From the NCBI RefSeq assembly GCF_013344685.1, contig NZ_CP050137.1, forward strand, positions 3,465,001 through 3,529,000: 64,000 bases of DNA. Direction: 5' to 3'. The notes beneath the pieces were generated by a model. The model ran no database searches and was not told where the DNA came from. It was given only the letters and a program-made list of their open reading frames with translations. The position numbers were made by a program, and so were the translations under genes. Source of the DNA: Sphingomonas sp. CL5.1 (GTDB lineage Bacteria; Pseudomonadota; Alphaproteobacteria; Sphingomonadales; Sphingomonadaceae). This document shows positions 16,782 to 24,409 of the stretch, in pieces (the stretch's first letter is position 1; each line of letters opens with the position of its first letter).

Positions 16782-17594
16782 TCAATCGACGAAGGCGCGC
16801 TCGATCACGAACTGCCCCGGCCGCGATACGGCGCCCTCGGTGAAGCCGAGGGTGGCGAGGCGCTGGGCGAATTCGCGGATCATCGCGGTCGATCCGCACA
16901 ACATGACCCGATCCATGCCGGGATCGAGCCGTGGCGGCCCCGCCACGCTCGCGCTGAACAGTCTGCCGCTGTCGAGCAGGTTGCCGATCCGGCCCTGCGT
17001 GTGGAACGGCTCGCGCGTGACGGTAGGCAGGTAATGAAGCTGGAGCAGCGCCTGATCGCGCACCAGCGGATCGTCGGCGAGTTGCGCGGTCAGCGTGTCG
17101 CGCCATGCTAGGTCGCTCACCCGCCGGACGCTGTGCACCACTACGACCTGCGCGAACCGGTCGTAGATTTCGGGATCGCGGATGATGCTGAGGAACGGCG
17201 CGAGGCCGGTGCCGGTCGAGAACAGGAACAGGCGCCGGCCCGGCAGCAGCGCGTCGCTGACCAACGTGCCGGTCGGCTTGCGGCCGAGATAGAGTTGCTC
17301 GCCCGGCGCGATCGCCTGAAGCCGCGAGGTGAGCGGGCCGTCCGCGACTTTGATCGACAGGAATTCCAGTTCCTCGGCCCATGACGGGCTGGCGATCGAA
17401 TAAGCGCGCAGCAGCGGCCGCCCTTCGACCGGCAAGCCGAGCATCACGAACTCGCCAGAGCGGAAGCGGAAGCTGGCCGGGCGCGCCAGCGCGAAGCTGA
17501 ACAGATGCTCGTTCCAATGGCGCACCCACAGCACGTTCTGGGCATGGAAGCTGGCATGGGGCGGAAGCCGCCCGTCGGTGAAGTGCATGGTCAC
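16782..17594 (-). CDS. fpr: ferredoxin-NADP reductase
   Basis: 270 residues, typical of bacterial Fpr. The FAD-binding RPLLRAYSIAS sits near residues 59-69, a GEFVMLGLPVEGR strand before it, the NADPH-site STGTGLAPFLSIIRDPE follows, and the chain ends in FVIERAFVD, the usual Fpr tail that lies near FAD. It delivers electrons from NADPH to ferredoxin or flavodoxin, and in heme-uptake regions can supply heme-degrading enzymes. It overlaps the upstream orphan gene by ATGA (17591-17594), so they are translated together. The Fur box at 18074 most likely controls both. Confidence 0.93.
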   Translation of the reverse strand: MTMHFTDGRLPPHASFHAQNVLWVRHWNEHLFSFALARPASFRFRSGEFVMLGLPVEGRPLLRAYSIASPSWAEELEFLSIKVADGPLTSRLQAIAPGEQLYLGRKPTGTLVSDALLPGRRLFLFSTGTGLAPFLSIIRDPEIYDRFAQVVVVHSVRRVSDLAWRDTLTAQLADDPLVRDQALLQLHYLPTVTREPFHTQGRIGNLLDSGRLFSASVAGPPRLDPGMDRVMLCGSTAMIREFAQRLATLGFTEGAVSRPGQFVIERAFVD

Positions 17595-18034
17595 GGCCGC
17601 GCCTCGTCCGATGGGATGATGGCGTCGCGTGGGTCGATCGCGGCGAGGACCGCCGCGACGCGCGATACCGCCGTCGCCAGGGTGCCAGCCGCGTGCGGCT
17701 GAACGAACTGGCTGGCGAGTTGCCGGACCTGCGATCCCGTCCCGTCCACGCCGGTCGCGAACAGGGCGAGCAGCCGCGCCTCGTCATCACCGACCGCCCC
17801 GGCACAGGGCGGCGCGAACCGTAGCCTGACCAATGCCTCGGCGTTGAGGACCGCCATCGCCATGTTGAAGTCGGGCAAGGCAGGCTCCACGCCCTCGTAG
17901 CGGAAAGCGGCGGCCCCGGCGGCGCACGGGCAGCGCCCGGCCGCGACCGCGCGGACCCAGTGCCGCATCGACGCGATCAGCAGGCGGTCATGGCGATGGA
18001 GCGTGTCGATCGGGCGATCAAGATAGCGGTACAA
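17591..18034 (-). CDS. orphan protein of the fpr/heme operon
   Basis: 147 residues, not recognised. It is mostly helical in appearance and rich in Ala/Arg, with a short Cys-Pro-Cys (residues about 35-37) and a further single Cys, no signal peptide and no membrane segment. Translation is coupled to fpr by a 4-base overlap and it is the first gene after the Fur box, so it is probably made under iron limitation. The HRHDRLLIASMRHWVRA helix near the start recalls proteins that accompany Fpr in sphingomonads, but I cannot name a family. A heme chaperone or regulator role would be a guess. Confidence 0.65.
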   Translation of the reverse strand: MYRYLDRPIDTLHRHDRLLIASMRHWVRAVAAGRCPCAAGAAAFRYEGVEPALPDFNMAMAVLNAEALVRLRFAPPCAGAVGDDEARLLALFATGVDGTGSQVRQLASQFVQPHAAGTLATAVSRVAAVLAAIDPRDAIIPSDEARP

Positions 18035-18073
18035 TGGATGGCTCCCACGGCGATTGGGTTGCCATATCTATAA

Positions 18074-18088
18074 TGATATTGATTCTCA
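18074..18088. promoter_or_regulatory. Fur box
   Basis: TGATATT-G-ATTCTCA matches the 7-1-7 Fur operator TGATAAT-N-ATTATCA at 12 of 14 arm positions, and the flanking bases extend an AT-rich imperfect palindrome. It lies 40-54 bases before the ATG of the orphan-fpr operon at 18034. Iron-dependent repression is the expected behaviour. It may also reach the divergent LysR gene. Confidence 0.7.
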
Positions 18089-18230
18089 ATAACGAATTTA
18101 ACCGACCTGTTCAGCCCGCTTGGCGCGATGCACGATGCACGCCCGCCATCCGGGACTGGAGGACGCGCCGAAGTTCATTTGTGCTGGCATCGACAAAAAG
18201 AACCACCGACTACCGGGGAACGCTTTAGCG

Positions 18231-19229
18231 ATGCTGACGTCGGGGACGCGGCACTCTAGAAGCGGTTTTGCCGACATAGCTGAAGGTCGGTGCAGGCCCA
18301 AACCGAAGGCGTCGAAAAATGGGCAGTTCAATCAGATACATCTGATCCGTCGGATCGATCTTTTCACCCTGCGACTCTTCGTATCGGTCGTGGAGGAGGG
18401 GCAGATCGGGCGCGCCGCCGCGCGGGAGAACATCGCGCCGTCGACCGCGACTAAGCGCATCCAGGATCTGGAGGCGATCGCCGGAATCGAACTGCTCGAT
18501 CGCAGCGCGAAAGGCGTCGTGCCAAGCGCCGCGGGCGCCGTGGTGCTGCGCCACGCGCGCGATATCGTCGGCAGCATCGAAGCGCTGCGCGCGGAAATCG
18601 CGGCGTTCAACGACGGTCGCGAAGGCAAGGTCACCATCGCATCGGCCCGCTCGATCATCGATCCCTTCCTGACCGGCGAACTCAGCGGCTTCGCCCGCGA
18701 TTTCCCGCTGGTCGAGCTGGATGTGCACGAAGTCGAGAATGGCGAGATCGTCGAGATGGTCGGGCGGGGCGACGCGGACATCGGCGTGTTCGCCCAGGAA
18801 GCACGGCTCGATCTCGAGGGGTTGCACATCCTGCCGTTCCGCGAGGACAGGCTGGTCGTGATCGTTCCGAAATCCCATCCCCTTAGCCGGCGTGGCAGCA
18901 TCGGGTTCGGCGAATTGATGTCGGAAAATATCGTCGCGCTGAAGGCGCTGACCGGGGCGTTCGCGGCGGCCGCGAAGCGTGCGGGCGTCCGTTTCGATCC
19001 CCGCGTCAGCGTCAAGAGTCCCAGCCTGGCCGTCAATCTCGTGTGCGACGGCTTCGGCGTCGCGATCCTGCCCGAAGGGATGCTGAGCCGCGAGCATTCT
19101 GAAAATGTTTCCAGCGTCGGCCTGGACGAAACCTGGGCACGACGCGTCATCCAGATCGCCGTCGCGCGCAACCGGCCGCTCAATCCGGTCGCCGATCATT
19201 TTCTGAGCAGGTTGACGGCTATATCCTGA
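18231..19229 (+). CDS. LysR-family transcriptional regulator
   Basis: About 332 residues from the ATG at 18231; an ATG at 18120 is also in frame. Neither start is well supported, because family members begin only 2-6 residues before the LIRRIDLFTLRLF segment and no ATG, GTG or TTG lies there. The helix-turn-helix EGQIGRAAARENIAPSTATKR (split after E) and the wing LLDRSAKGVVPSAAG are intact, and the effector domain is complete to the end. It is a paralogue of the LysR at 6187-7134. Divergent from the fpr operon and convergent with MmgE/PrpD, so target genes are not obvious from position. Confidence 0.88.
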   Translation: MLTSGTRHSRSGFADIAEGRCRPKPKASKNGQFNQIHLIRRIDLFTLRLFVSVVEEGQIGRAAARENIAPSTATKRIQDLEAIAGIELLDRSAKGVVPSAAGAVVLRHARDIVGSIEALRAEIAAFNDGREGKVTIASARSIIDPFLTGELSGFARDFPLVELDVHEVENGEIVEMVGRGDADIGVFAQEARLDLEGLHILPFREDRLVVIVPKSHPLSRRGSIGFGELMSENIVALKALTGAFAAAAKRAGVRFDPRVSVKSPSLAVNLVCDGFGVAILPEGMLSREHSENVSSVGLDETWARRVIQIAVARNRPLNPVADHFLSRLTAIS

Positions 19230-19247
19230 CGCCCGGCAACCGGCCCT

Positions 19248-20642
19248 TCACGCCGCATTTCCCGTGACCGCCGCCAGCAATGCGGCGGCGTCGCGAGAAT
19301 CGTCCCATATCGCGTCGGCAAGCGCGGCGCCTGACGGCAAATCGCCCCGAAGCGCCAGTCCGTCGCCTTTCGCCAGTATCTGCGCGCGGCTCATCGGGTT
19401 GCGCGTGGTGCCGACACTGTCGACCACCATCGCCGTCCGCGTCGTGCCGTCGTTGAAACGGATCGTCGCGCTCGTCGCGAACTGCTTGGGATAATATCTG
19501 CGCTCCAGCTCCGCGTCGATCTCGAACCGGACCTTGGCGGCAATGTCGAGGATCGCCGGATCGTCCAGGAAATCCTCTCCATAAACATCATAGCGGGTCG
19601 GCCCGTAGGCCAGCGTCGCGCCGACGACATAGGGGCAGCTATATTGCGCGGTCATGGTCGACCGGGCAGGCGTCATATGCTGGTCGGCGATCAACCGTGG
19701 CCCGGTTATCAGGATATCCGCGATATCATCGGTCGCGACGCTGAAATCGTCGGTGATCCGCGCCAGCGCGTCGATCGTCGAATGAAACAGGCGGCAGCAA
19801 GAATAAGGCTTGAGGCTGATGACATGGATCTGAAATTCCTCGCCCGGCGTCACCTGCCTCGGCGCGCCGCCGAACATGCCGGCGACGCCGTAAGTGCCGT
19901 CGACCGACCGATGCGGCGCGGTCATGGCCGGCAGCTGCGCGAATTGCGCCGCCAGCACCCCGTTGCGCGCGCCGAGCCCGGCGTGGAGCCGTTTCACCTC
20001 GCCGCCGCGCGATTCGACCGAGAATGGCATCGAACCGCACGCTTGCGACAGCGCATGACCCCAGGCGGTCGCCAGCATCTCCTCATCCACCGGCTTGCGC
20101 TGCTCGAAGGCATAGAGGCTGAGGCAGGCCGTCGCGGCGCCGAACGAGCCGAACACCGATGTCGGGTGAAAGCCGTTATGGACGGTGTCCATGCCGCCGG
20201 CCGCGCATCCGATCAGCGCCATCGCTTCATAGCCGGCGGCAATGGCGCGAAAGAGCTCCGCCTGCGAAGCGCCCGTGGCGGCCCCCACCGCGAGCGCGGC
20301 GGGGATCACGACGCAACCGGGATGGCTGGCCGTCTCGTCATGGGTATCGTCCAGTTCATAGCTGTGCCCGGCGGTGCCGAAAACGAGCGCCGCCACGGAC
20401 GGCTCGGCGCGCCACTTCCCGCCGAGCACCCAGCTGGAGCCAGTGCCGGCGAAGCGCGCCGACCATTGCGCAAGCTCCCGCGCCGCGGGACGGGTGCTGC
20501 CCCATAGCGAAACGACGAAACAATCGAGGAGCAGACGCCGAACAGCCTCGATGTCGCGGGGCTGAAGATCGCCGTTGGCGATTTTGGCGACATGGCGCAG
20601 CAAATCGACGGTCTGATTGGACGCGCCCGCAATTTCCTCCAC
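19248..20642 (-). CDS. MmgE/PrpD-family protein
   Basis: 464 residues, full length for the 2-methylcitrate dehydratase/immune-responsive-gene-1 fold. Marks are the LLLDCFVVSLWG helix, the GTAGHSYELDDTHDETASHPGC active-site region (split at L) with HSYELDD and SHPG, NGFHPTSVFGSFGAA, and KPYSCCRLFHSTIDA where the family has KPYPCCR-x-xH. Members include citrate/aconitate-type hydro-lyases and decarboxylases; within this catabolic block it more likely dehydrates or isomerises a branched acid intermediate. It lies 169 bases downstream of DUF35 on the same strand and may end that operon. Not necessarily PrpD, since no prpB/prpC are here. Confidence 0.88.
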   Translation of the reverse strand: MEEIAGASNQTVDLLRHVAKIANGDLQPRDIEAVRRLLLDCFVVSLWGSTRPAARELAQWSARFAGTGSSWVLGGKWRAEPSVAALVFGTAGHSYELDDTHDETASHPGCVVIPAALAVGAATGASQAELFRAIAAGYEAMALIGCAAGGMDTVHNGFHPTSVFGSFGAATACLSLYAFEQRKPVDEEMLATAWGHALSQACGSMPFSVESRGGEVKRLHAGLGARNGVLAAQFAQLPAMTAPHRSVDGTYGVAGMFGGAPRQVTPGEEFQIHVISLKPYSCCRLFHSTIDALARITDDFSVATDDIADILITGPRLIADQHMTPARSTMTAQYSCPYVVGATLAYGPTRYDVYGEDFLDDPAILDIAAKVRFEIDAELERRYYPKQFATSATIRFNDGTTRTAMVVDSVGTTRNPMSRAQILAKGDGLALRGDLPSGAALADAIWDDSRDAAALLAAVTGNAA

Positions 20643-20811
20643 GACATCCGCTCCTTCCGCCCCGGATCGGGTTCGCCCATCGGCGCGATATGGCTAGGTC
20701 GGATAATGCCAGCCGCCAATTTGCGATTTTCGAAGTGGCGGTTCGAGCAGCTCGAACAGGCCGAGCACGCTCGACCGGCGACCGACAATCCCCGCGCCGC
20801 GCCAGGACATC

Positions 20812-21225
20812 TCAGGCGATCACGAAGACCGGCAATCGCTGCCCTCCGCGCCGGATCATTCGCGCCTCGACGCGCAATCCGATCTTCAGCAATTCCGGCG
20901 GCGCGTCGATCTGGGCGAACAGATAATAGCCCTCGTCCATCTCGACGAAACCGACCGAATAGGGCGCGATCGATGCGAAGCTCGGCGTCGGCCCGCGCAT
21001 CACGGTGCTGAAGGAATAGAGCGCGCCGTGCCCGGCGGACTGTCGCCATTCGAGCCTGATCTCGTTGCAATGCGGGCAGGCCGAATGGGCCGGCCACACC
21101 GGCTGGTCGCAGGCGGCGCAATGTTGAAATCGAATCTCGCCCGCTTCCAGCCCCTCCCAATAGGGTTCGGCGTCGAGGAGCCGGTATGGCTGTGGCCAGC
21201 CCTCATGCAATTGCGTTCGCGTCAT
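20812..21225 (-). CDS. DUF35 zinc-ribbon/OB-fold acyl-CoA-binding protein
   Basis: 137 residues from ATG 21225, with GGAG 8 bases upstream; longer in-frame ATGs overlap the thiolase-like gene. Four cysteines in CAAC-x(n)-CPHC near residues 35-55 make the rubredoxin-like zinc ribbon; an OB fold follows (GALYSFSTVMRGPTPSF, APYSVGFVEMDEG). Such proteins (for example the DUF35 part of ChsH2 in steroid side-chain degradation) bind thiolase-fold partners. Here the partner is immediately upstream, 16 bases away. This supports a two-subunit aldolase or thiolase complex working on an acyl-CoA. Confidence 0.88.
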   Translation of the reverse strand: MTRTQLHEGWPQPYRLLDAEPYWEGLEAGEIRFQHCAACDQPVWPAHSACPHCNEIRLEWRQSAGHGALYSFSTVMRGPTPSFASIAPYSVGFVEMDEGYYLFAQIDAPPELLKIGLRVEARMIRRGGQRLPVFVIA

Positions 21226-21241
21226 CGCTATCGCTCCGTCA

Positions 21242-22453
21242 TCAACTGCCGGTGGAGAGCAGCAACACGCTACCGGCCGCCAGCATCCCGCCCGCGCCCT
21301 GGACCAGCACGGTCTTGGGCCGCCGCGCGGGCGCCAGCCCCAGCGGTTGTCCGCGAAGCTGCCGCACCGCCTCGACGATGCTGTCCATGTTGCAGGAGAT
21401 TCCCGGCTGACCGAACGAGAGCCAGCCACCGTTGGTGTCGGTGGGCAGATCGCCGTCGATCCCCGTGCGTCCTTCGCGATAGAGATCGATGCCGCGTCCT
21501 TTCCTCGCGAAGCCCAAGTCCTCCATGATGATCGGCCCCATGTGAGCGAAATTCACTGAAATCTGCGCCATGTCGACATCCTCCCGCGACAGGCCCGACA
21601 TGGCGAACGCCTCGTCGGCGGCAACCGCCGTCGCCGTGTGGACCAGATTGGGCATCGGGCCGAGTTGCGGAAACTTGCAGGTCCGCATGTTCATGCGATC
21701 GGTCAGATATTCGTGCGTCGTCGCTGACCCGTAACCCAGCAGGTAGATCGGATTTCGGACCTCCCGGGCGCGTTCGACCGACGTCACGATCACCGCGCCG
21801 CCGGTGCCGCCGCCCCAGGTCGAGCACATCCAGCGCCGTAGCGGGGTGGCTACATAGGGGGACGAGAGCACCGTGGCGCGGTCGATCTCGCCGAATCTCG
21901 CCTTGGCCGCGCGGGGGTGACGCGCCCCCCAGCGCTGGTTGGCGACCGCCACGTCCGCGAGCGCCTCCTCGGTCACGCCGAATTCGTGAAGATAGCGACA
22001 GGCCGCCTGCGCATAGAGCGCGGGGATCGGTGCGCCATAAGGAATTTCGACCTGTGGCTCGGCGTCGGCCTCCGCGCCCATCGCGACGGCGTCCACGAAC
22101 AGCTCGGTTGCGTCGCTTTGCAGGCACAGGACATAATCGGCCTGACCGGCGCCGATCATCTCGGCGGCGACGGCCAGCGTCGCCGTCAGGCCGGCACCGT
22201 GCAGGGTGATCTCGCTGTTACGACGGACCGGCATGTGCATGTGCGAGATGAAGATGTTGCTCCACTGCGATCTCTTGTCCGCCCAGGGCGAGCGCCCGGT
22301 ATAGACCGCATCGATCCGGTCCTTCGTGATCCCCGCATCGGCGAGCGCGTTGCGTGTCGCCTCGACGGCCAGTTGCAGCGGGTCCTTGCGATCGTCGCCG
22401 GAGGCATAGGCATCCCCCATCCCGACGATCGCGGCCACGGGTTTCGGCGACAT
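21242..22453 (-). CDS. thiolase-fold protein lacking thiolase catalytic residues (Ltp2-like)
   Basis: 403 residues of thiolase fold (VAAIVGMGDAYASGDDRKDP start, WGGGTGGAVIVTS, MAQISVNF). Three places where SCP-x-type thiolases have catalytic residues are changed: the nucleophile Cys region reads TLHGAGLTATLA with no Cys, the GHP-type His region reads LSFGQPGI with Gln, and the C-terminal Cys-GG region reads VQGAGGM. Actinobacterial Ltp2 retro-aldolases are also thiolase-fold proteins without these residues and need a DUF35 partner, which is exactly the gene 16 bases downstream. An aldol-type chain cleavage of a beta-hydroxyacyl-CoA is therefore more likely than thiolysis. MaoC stands 4 bases upstream. 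Confidence 0.85.
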   Translation of the reverse strand: MSPKPVAAIVGMGDAYASGDDRKDPLQLAVEATRNALADAGITKDRIDAVYTGRSPWADKRSQWSNIFISHMHMPVRRNSEITLHGAGLTATLAVAAEMIGAGQADYVLCLQSDATELFVDAVAMGAEADAEPQVEIPYGAPIPALYAQAACRYLHEFGVTEEALADVAVANQRWGARHPRAAKARFGEIDRATVLSSPYVATPLRRWMCSTWGGGTGGAVIVTSVERAREVRNPIYLLGYGSATTHEYLTDRMNMRTCKFPQLGPMPNLVHTATAVAADEAFAMSGLSREDVDMAQISVNFAHMGPIIMEDLGFARKGRGIDLYREGRTGIDGDLPTDTNGGWLSFGQPGISCNMDSIVEAVRQLRGQPLGLAPARRPKTVLVQGAGGMLAAGSVLLLSTGS

Positions 22454-22457
22454 CCGT

Positions 22458-22955
22458 TCAGTCCTTGAGGTCGGGCAGCGACGCCGCGATCAACGCGTCG
22501 AGATCCTCGCGCCTGCGCAGCATCAGCAGGCTCCATTCGGCCTGCTGGACCGTGACGCCATCCTGATTGACCGCCTTCATCAGGAACTTGATGACGCCGT
22601 ATTTGTCGTCCTTCTCCTTCTTCCCGATCACTTCGCACACCGCGTAGATGGTGTCGCCGATATCGACCGGCGCGAGGAACCGCATGTTGTCGATGCCGTA
22701 ATTCGCCTGGATGCCAAGGCCGAACTGGATCAGCCCGGTCACGATCGCATAGGTCAGTGACCCCTGCACCAGGCGTCGGCCGAACCGTGTCCTGACGGCA
22801 TAATGGGTGTTGGAGTGGATCTCGATCCAGTTGCCCGTCAGCGCGCAGAAATTGACCACGTCCGTTTCGGTGACGGTGCGTCCGCCCGAGCGGAATATCT
22901 GGCCGACCTCCAGCTCGTCGCAGGTCTGGTCGATACGATTGTTGATGAGGCTCAT
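22458..22955 (-). CDS. MaoC-like hydratase/dehydratase
   Basis: 165 residues from ATG 22955; earlier in-frame starts overlap the acyl-CoA dehydrogenase. Hot-dog fold with VGQIFRSGGRTVTETDVVNF, then the hydratase-2 loop reading GNWIEIHSNTHYA and FGRRLVQGSLTYAI. In typical R-hydratases the loop is GDxNPxH: here the His is kept but the Asp is Asn, so the catalytic pair is altered. In mycobacterial ChsH1/ChsH2 one subunit likewise lacks the dyad. It may be a binding subunit or use a modified mechanism. It is second in the operon acyl-CoA dehydrogenase - MaoC - thiolase-fold - DUF35. Confidence 0.85.
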   Translation of the reverse strand: MSLINNRIDQTCDELEVGQIFRSGGRTVTETDVVNFCALTGNWIEIHSNTHYAVRTRFGRRLVQGSLTYAIVTGLIQFGLGIQANYGIDNMRFLAPVDIGDTIYAVCEVIGKKEKDDKYGVIKFLMKAVNQDGVTVQQAEWSLLMLRRREDLDALIAASLPDLKD

Positions 22956-22984
22956 GGCGATGCCCTTCCCTGAGGTTCCGGCGA

Positions 22985-24130
22985 TCAAAGACGCATCGAC
23001 CTGGCGATGATGGTCTTCTGGATCTGCGAGGTTCCGCCGCCGATCGTCGACTGGACGCTTTCGCGCAGATAGCGCTCCATGTCCGCCTCGGGCAGGTTGG
23101 CGTGGCCGCCCAGCACCTGCATGCCGGTCAACGCGCAATGCTTGAGCGTCTCCGAGCCGTAGAGCTTCGCCATCGACACTTCGCGGCTCGCGGGAAGGCC
23201 CGCCGCCAGCATCGCCGCCGCCCGATAGACGAGGAGGCGGGCGGCATCGACCTGCGTCTGGCAGTCGGCCAGCATATGGCGGAGCACCTGGAAGTCCCAG
23301 ATCGGGCGGCCGAACTGCTCGCGCTCATGGGCATATTGCACGGCCTTTGACACCGCCGTCTGGGCATTGCCGGTATAGGCGCCAGCCACCGAGCAGCGCT
23401 CCAGTTCGAGATGCTCGACGATGATCTTCCAGCCTTCACCCTCCTTGCCGAGCAAGGCATCGCCCGGCACCTTGACCTCGTCGAGGAAGATCTCGGTCGT
23501 GCCGGTCGCATGGCGCGACAACGTCGGCAGCTTGTTGATGACGAGGCCCGGCGTGTCGTTCGGGATCAACAGGATCGAAAGACCACCGTGCTTGTCATCG
23601 GGGTCGGTGCGGACGAGCATCGCGATGACCACGTCGGTCGCGGCGGCGCCCGAACACCATAGTTTCTGGCCGGTGACGATCCAGTCGCCATTTTCGTCGC
23701 GCCGCGCCCGCGTCCTGGTGCTCGCCGCGTCGGAACCGGCGCCGAGCTCGGAGATCGACACCGAGAAACGGATCTTCCCGTCGATGAAAGGCCGGATATA
23801 TTTCGCCTTCTGTTCGGCGGTGCCGAATTTGGCGATGTTCATCGCGGTGAAGGTCGGGACGAGGATAGCCGCAGCGAAGTCGAACCCGAACTTGCCCAGC
23901 CCCTCCGCCATCAGCGTATAATCGAAAATATTGCCGCCGGCGCCGCCATCCGCTTCCTTGAAAAGAAGCCCAAGCCATCCCTGTCTGGCGATCTTCTCAT
24001 ACGCCTCATAGGGATAGTTGCGGTGCATGTCGCATTCGCGGACATATTCGACCGTCACCTCGCTATCCATGAAACGATTGACCGTCTCCAGCCATGTCGC
24101 CTGCTCATCGCTGAGGAAATTGGATTGCAT
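22985..24130 (-). CDS. acyl-CoA dehydrogenase
   Basis: 381 residues from ATG 24130 (MQSNFLSDEQ), with GGAGAG 6 bases upstream; upstream ATGs at 24154 and 24160 lack one. Three-domain FAD flavoprotein: N-terminal helices to GWLGLLFKEADGGAGG, middle beta domain with SVSISELGAGSDAAS and KLWCSGAAATDV, and a C-terminal bundle with REQFGRPIWDFQVLRHMLAD. The last motif reads IGGGTSQIQK, so the Glu that serves as base in medium-chain enzymes (YEGTSQIQ) is Gly; the base would have to come from another helix, as in long-chain and isovaleryl enzymes, or from a partner subunit. Introduces the double bond ahead of MaoC and the thiolase-fold protein. Confidence 0.9.
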   Translation of the reverse strand: MQSNFLSDEQATWLETVNRFMDSEVTVEYVRECDMHRNYPYEAYEKIARQGWLGLLFKEADGGAGGNIFDYTLMAEGLGKFGFDFAAAILVPTFTAMNIAKFGTAEQKAKYIRPFIDGKIRFSVSISELGAGSDAASTRTRARRDENGDWIVTGQKLWCSGAAATDVVIAMLVRTDPDDKHGGLSILLIPNDTPGLVINKLPTLSRHATGTTEIFLDEVKVPGDALLGKEGEGWKIIVEHLELERCSVAGAYTGNAQTAVSKAVQYAHEREQFGRPIWDFQVLRHMLADCQTQVDAARLLVYRAAAMLAAGLPASREVSMAKLYGSETLKHCALTGMQVLGGHANLPEADMERYLRESVQSTIGGGTSQIQKTIIARSMRL

Positions 24131-24208
24131 GCCGAACTCTCCGTTTGTGGTCATCGGCATTGGCGGTTCGCCGCACCGATATTCGATGCCTTGAACAGCT
24201 ATCCCCGC

Positions 24209-24241
24209 CTGTTTCGAAACCAAGTGATCATTTCGGAACAG
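24209..24241. promoter_or_regulatory. inverted repeat upstream of the acyl-CoA dehydrogenase operon
   Basis: CTGTTTCGAAA and TTTCGGAACAG are inverted arms matching at 10 of 11 positions with an 11-base spacer, centred about 95 bases before the ATG at 24130. A third GGTTTCGA lies just right of it. Possible operator for a dimeric regulator; unrelated in sequence to the 20-bp C/G palindrome. Confidence 0.35.
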
Positions 24242-24409
24242 CGGTTTCGAGAGAATCGAATGAGGGCGAAGATGTCGAAGATCGACGAACCAGAGGAAAT
24301 CAAACACGCGCGGCACAGCGGCGAGCGCCCGAAAAGGGATCGCGCTTGATATGCTCGATCACTCTTCGGACGCTCGCCGCCGTGCCAAAGCCGGCGGAGT
24401 CAGTATTTG

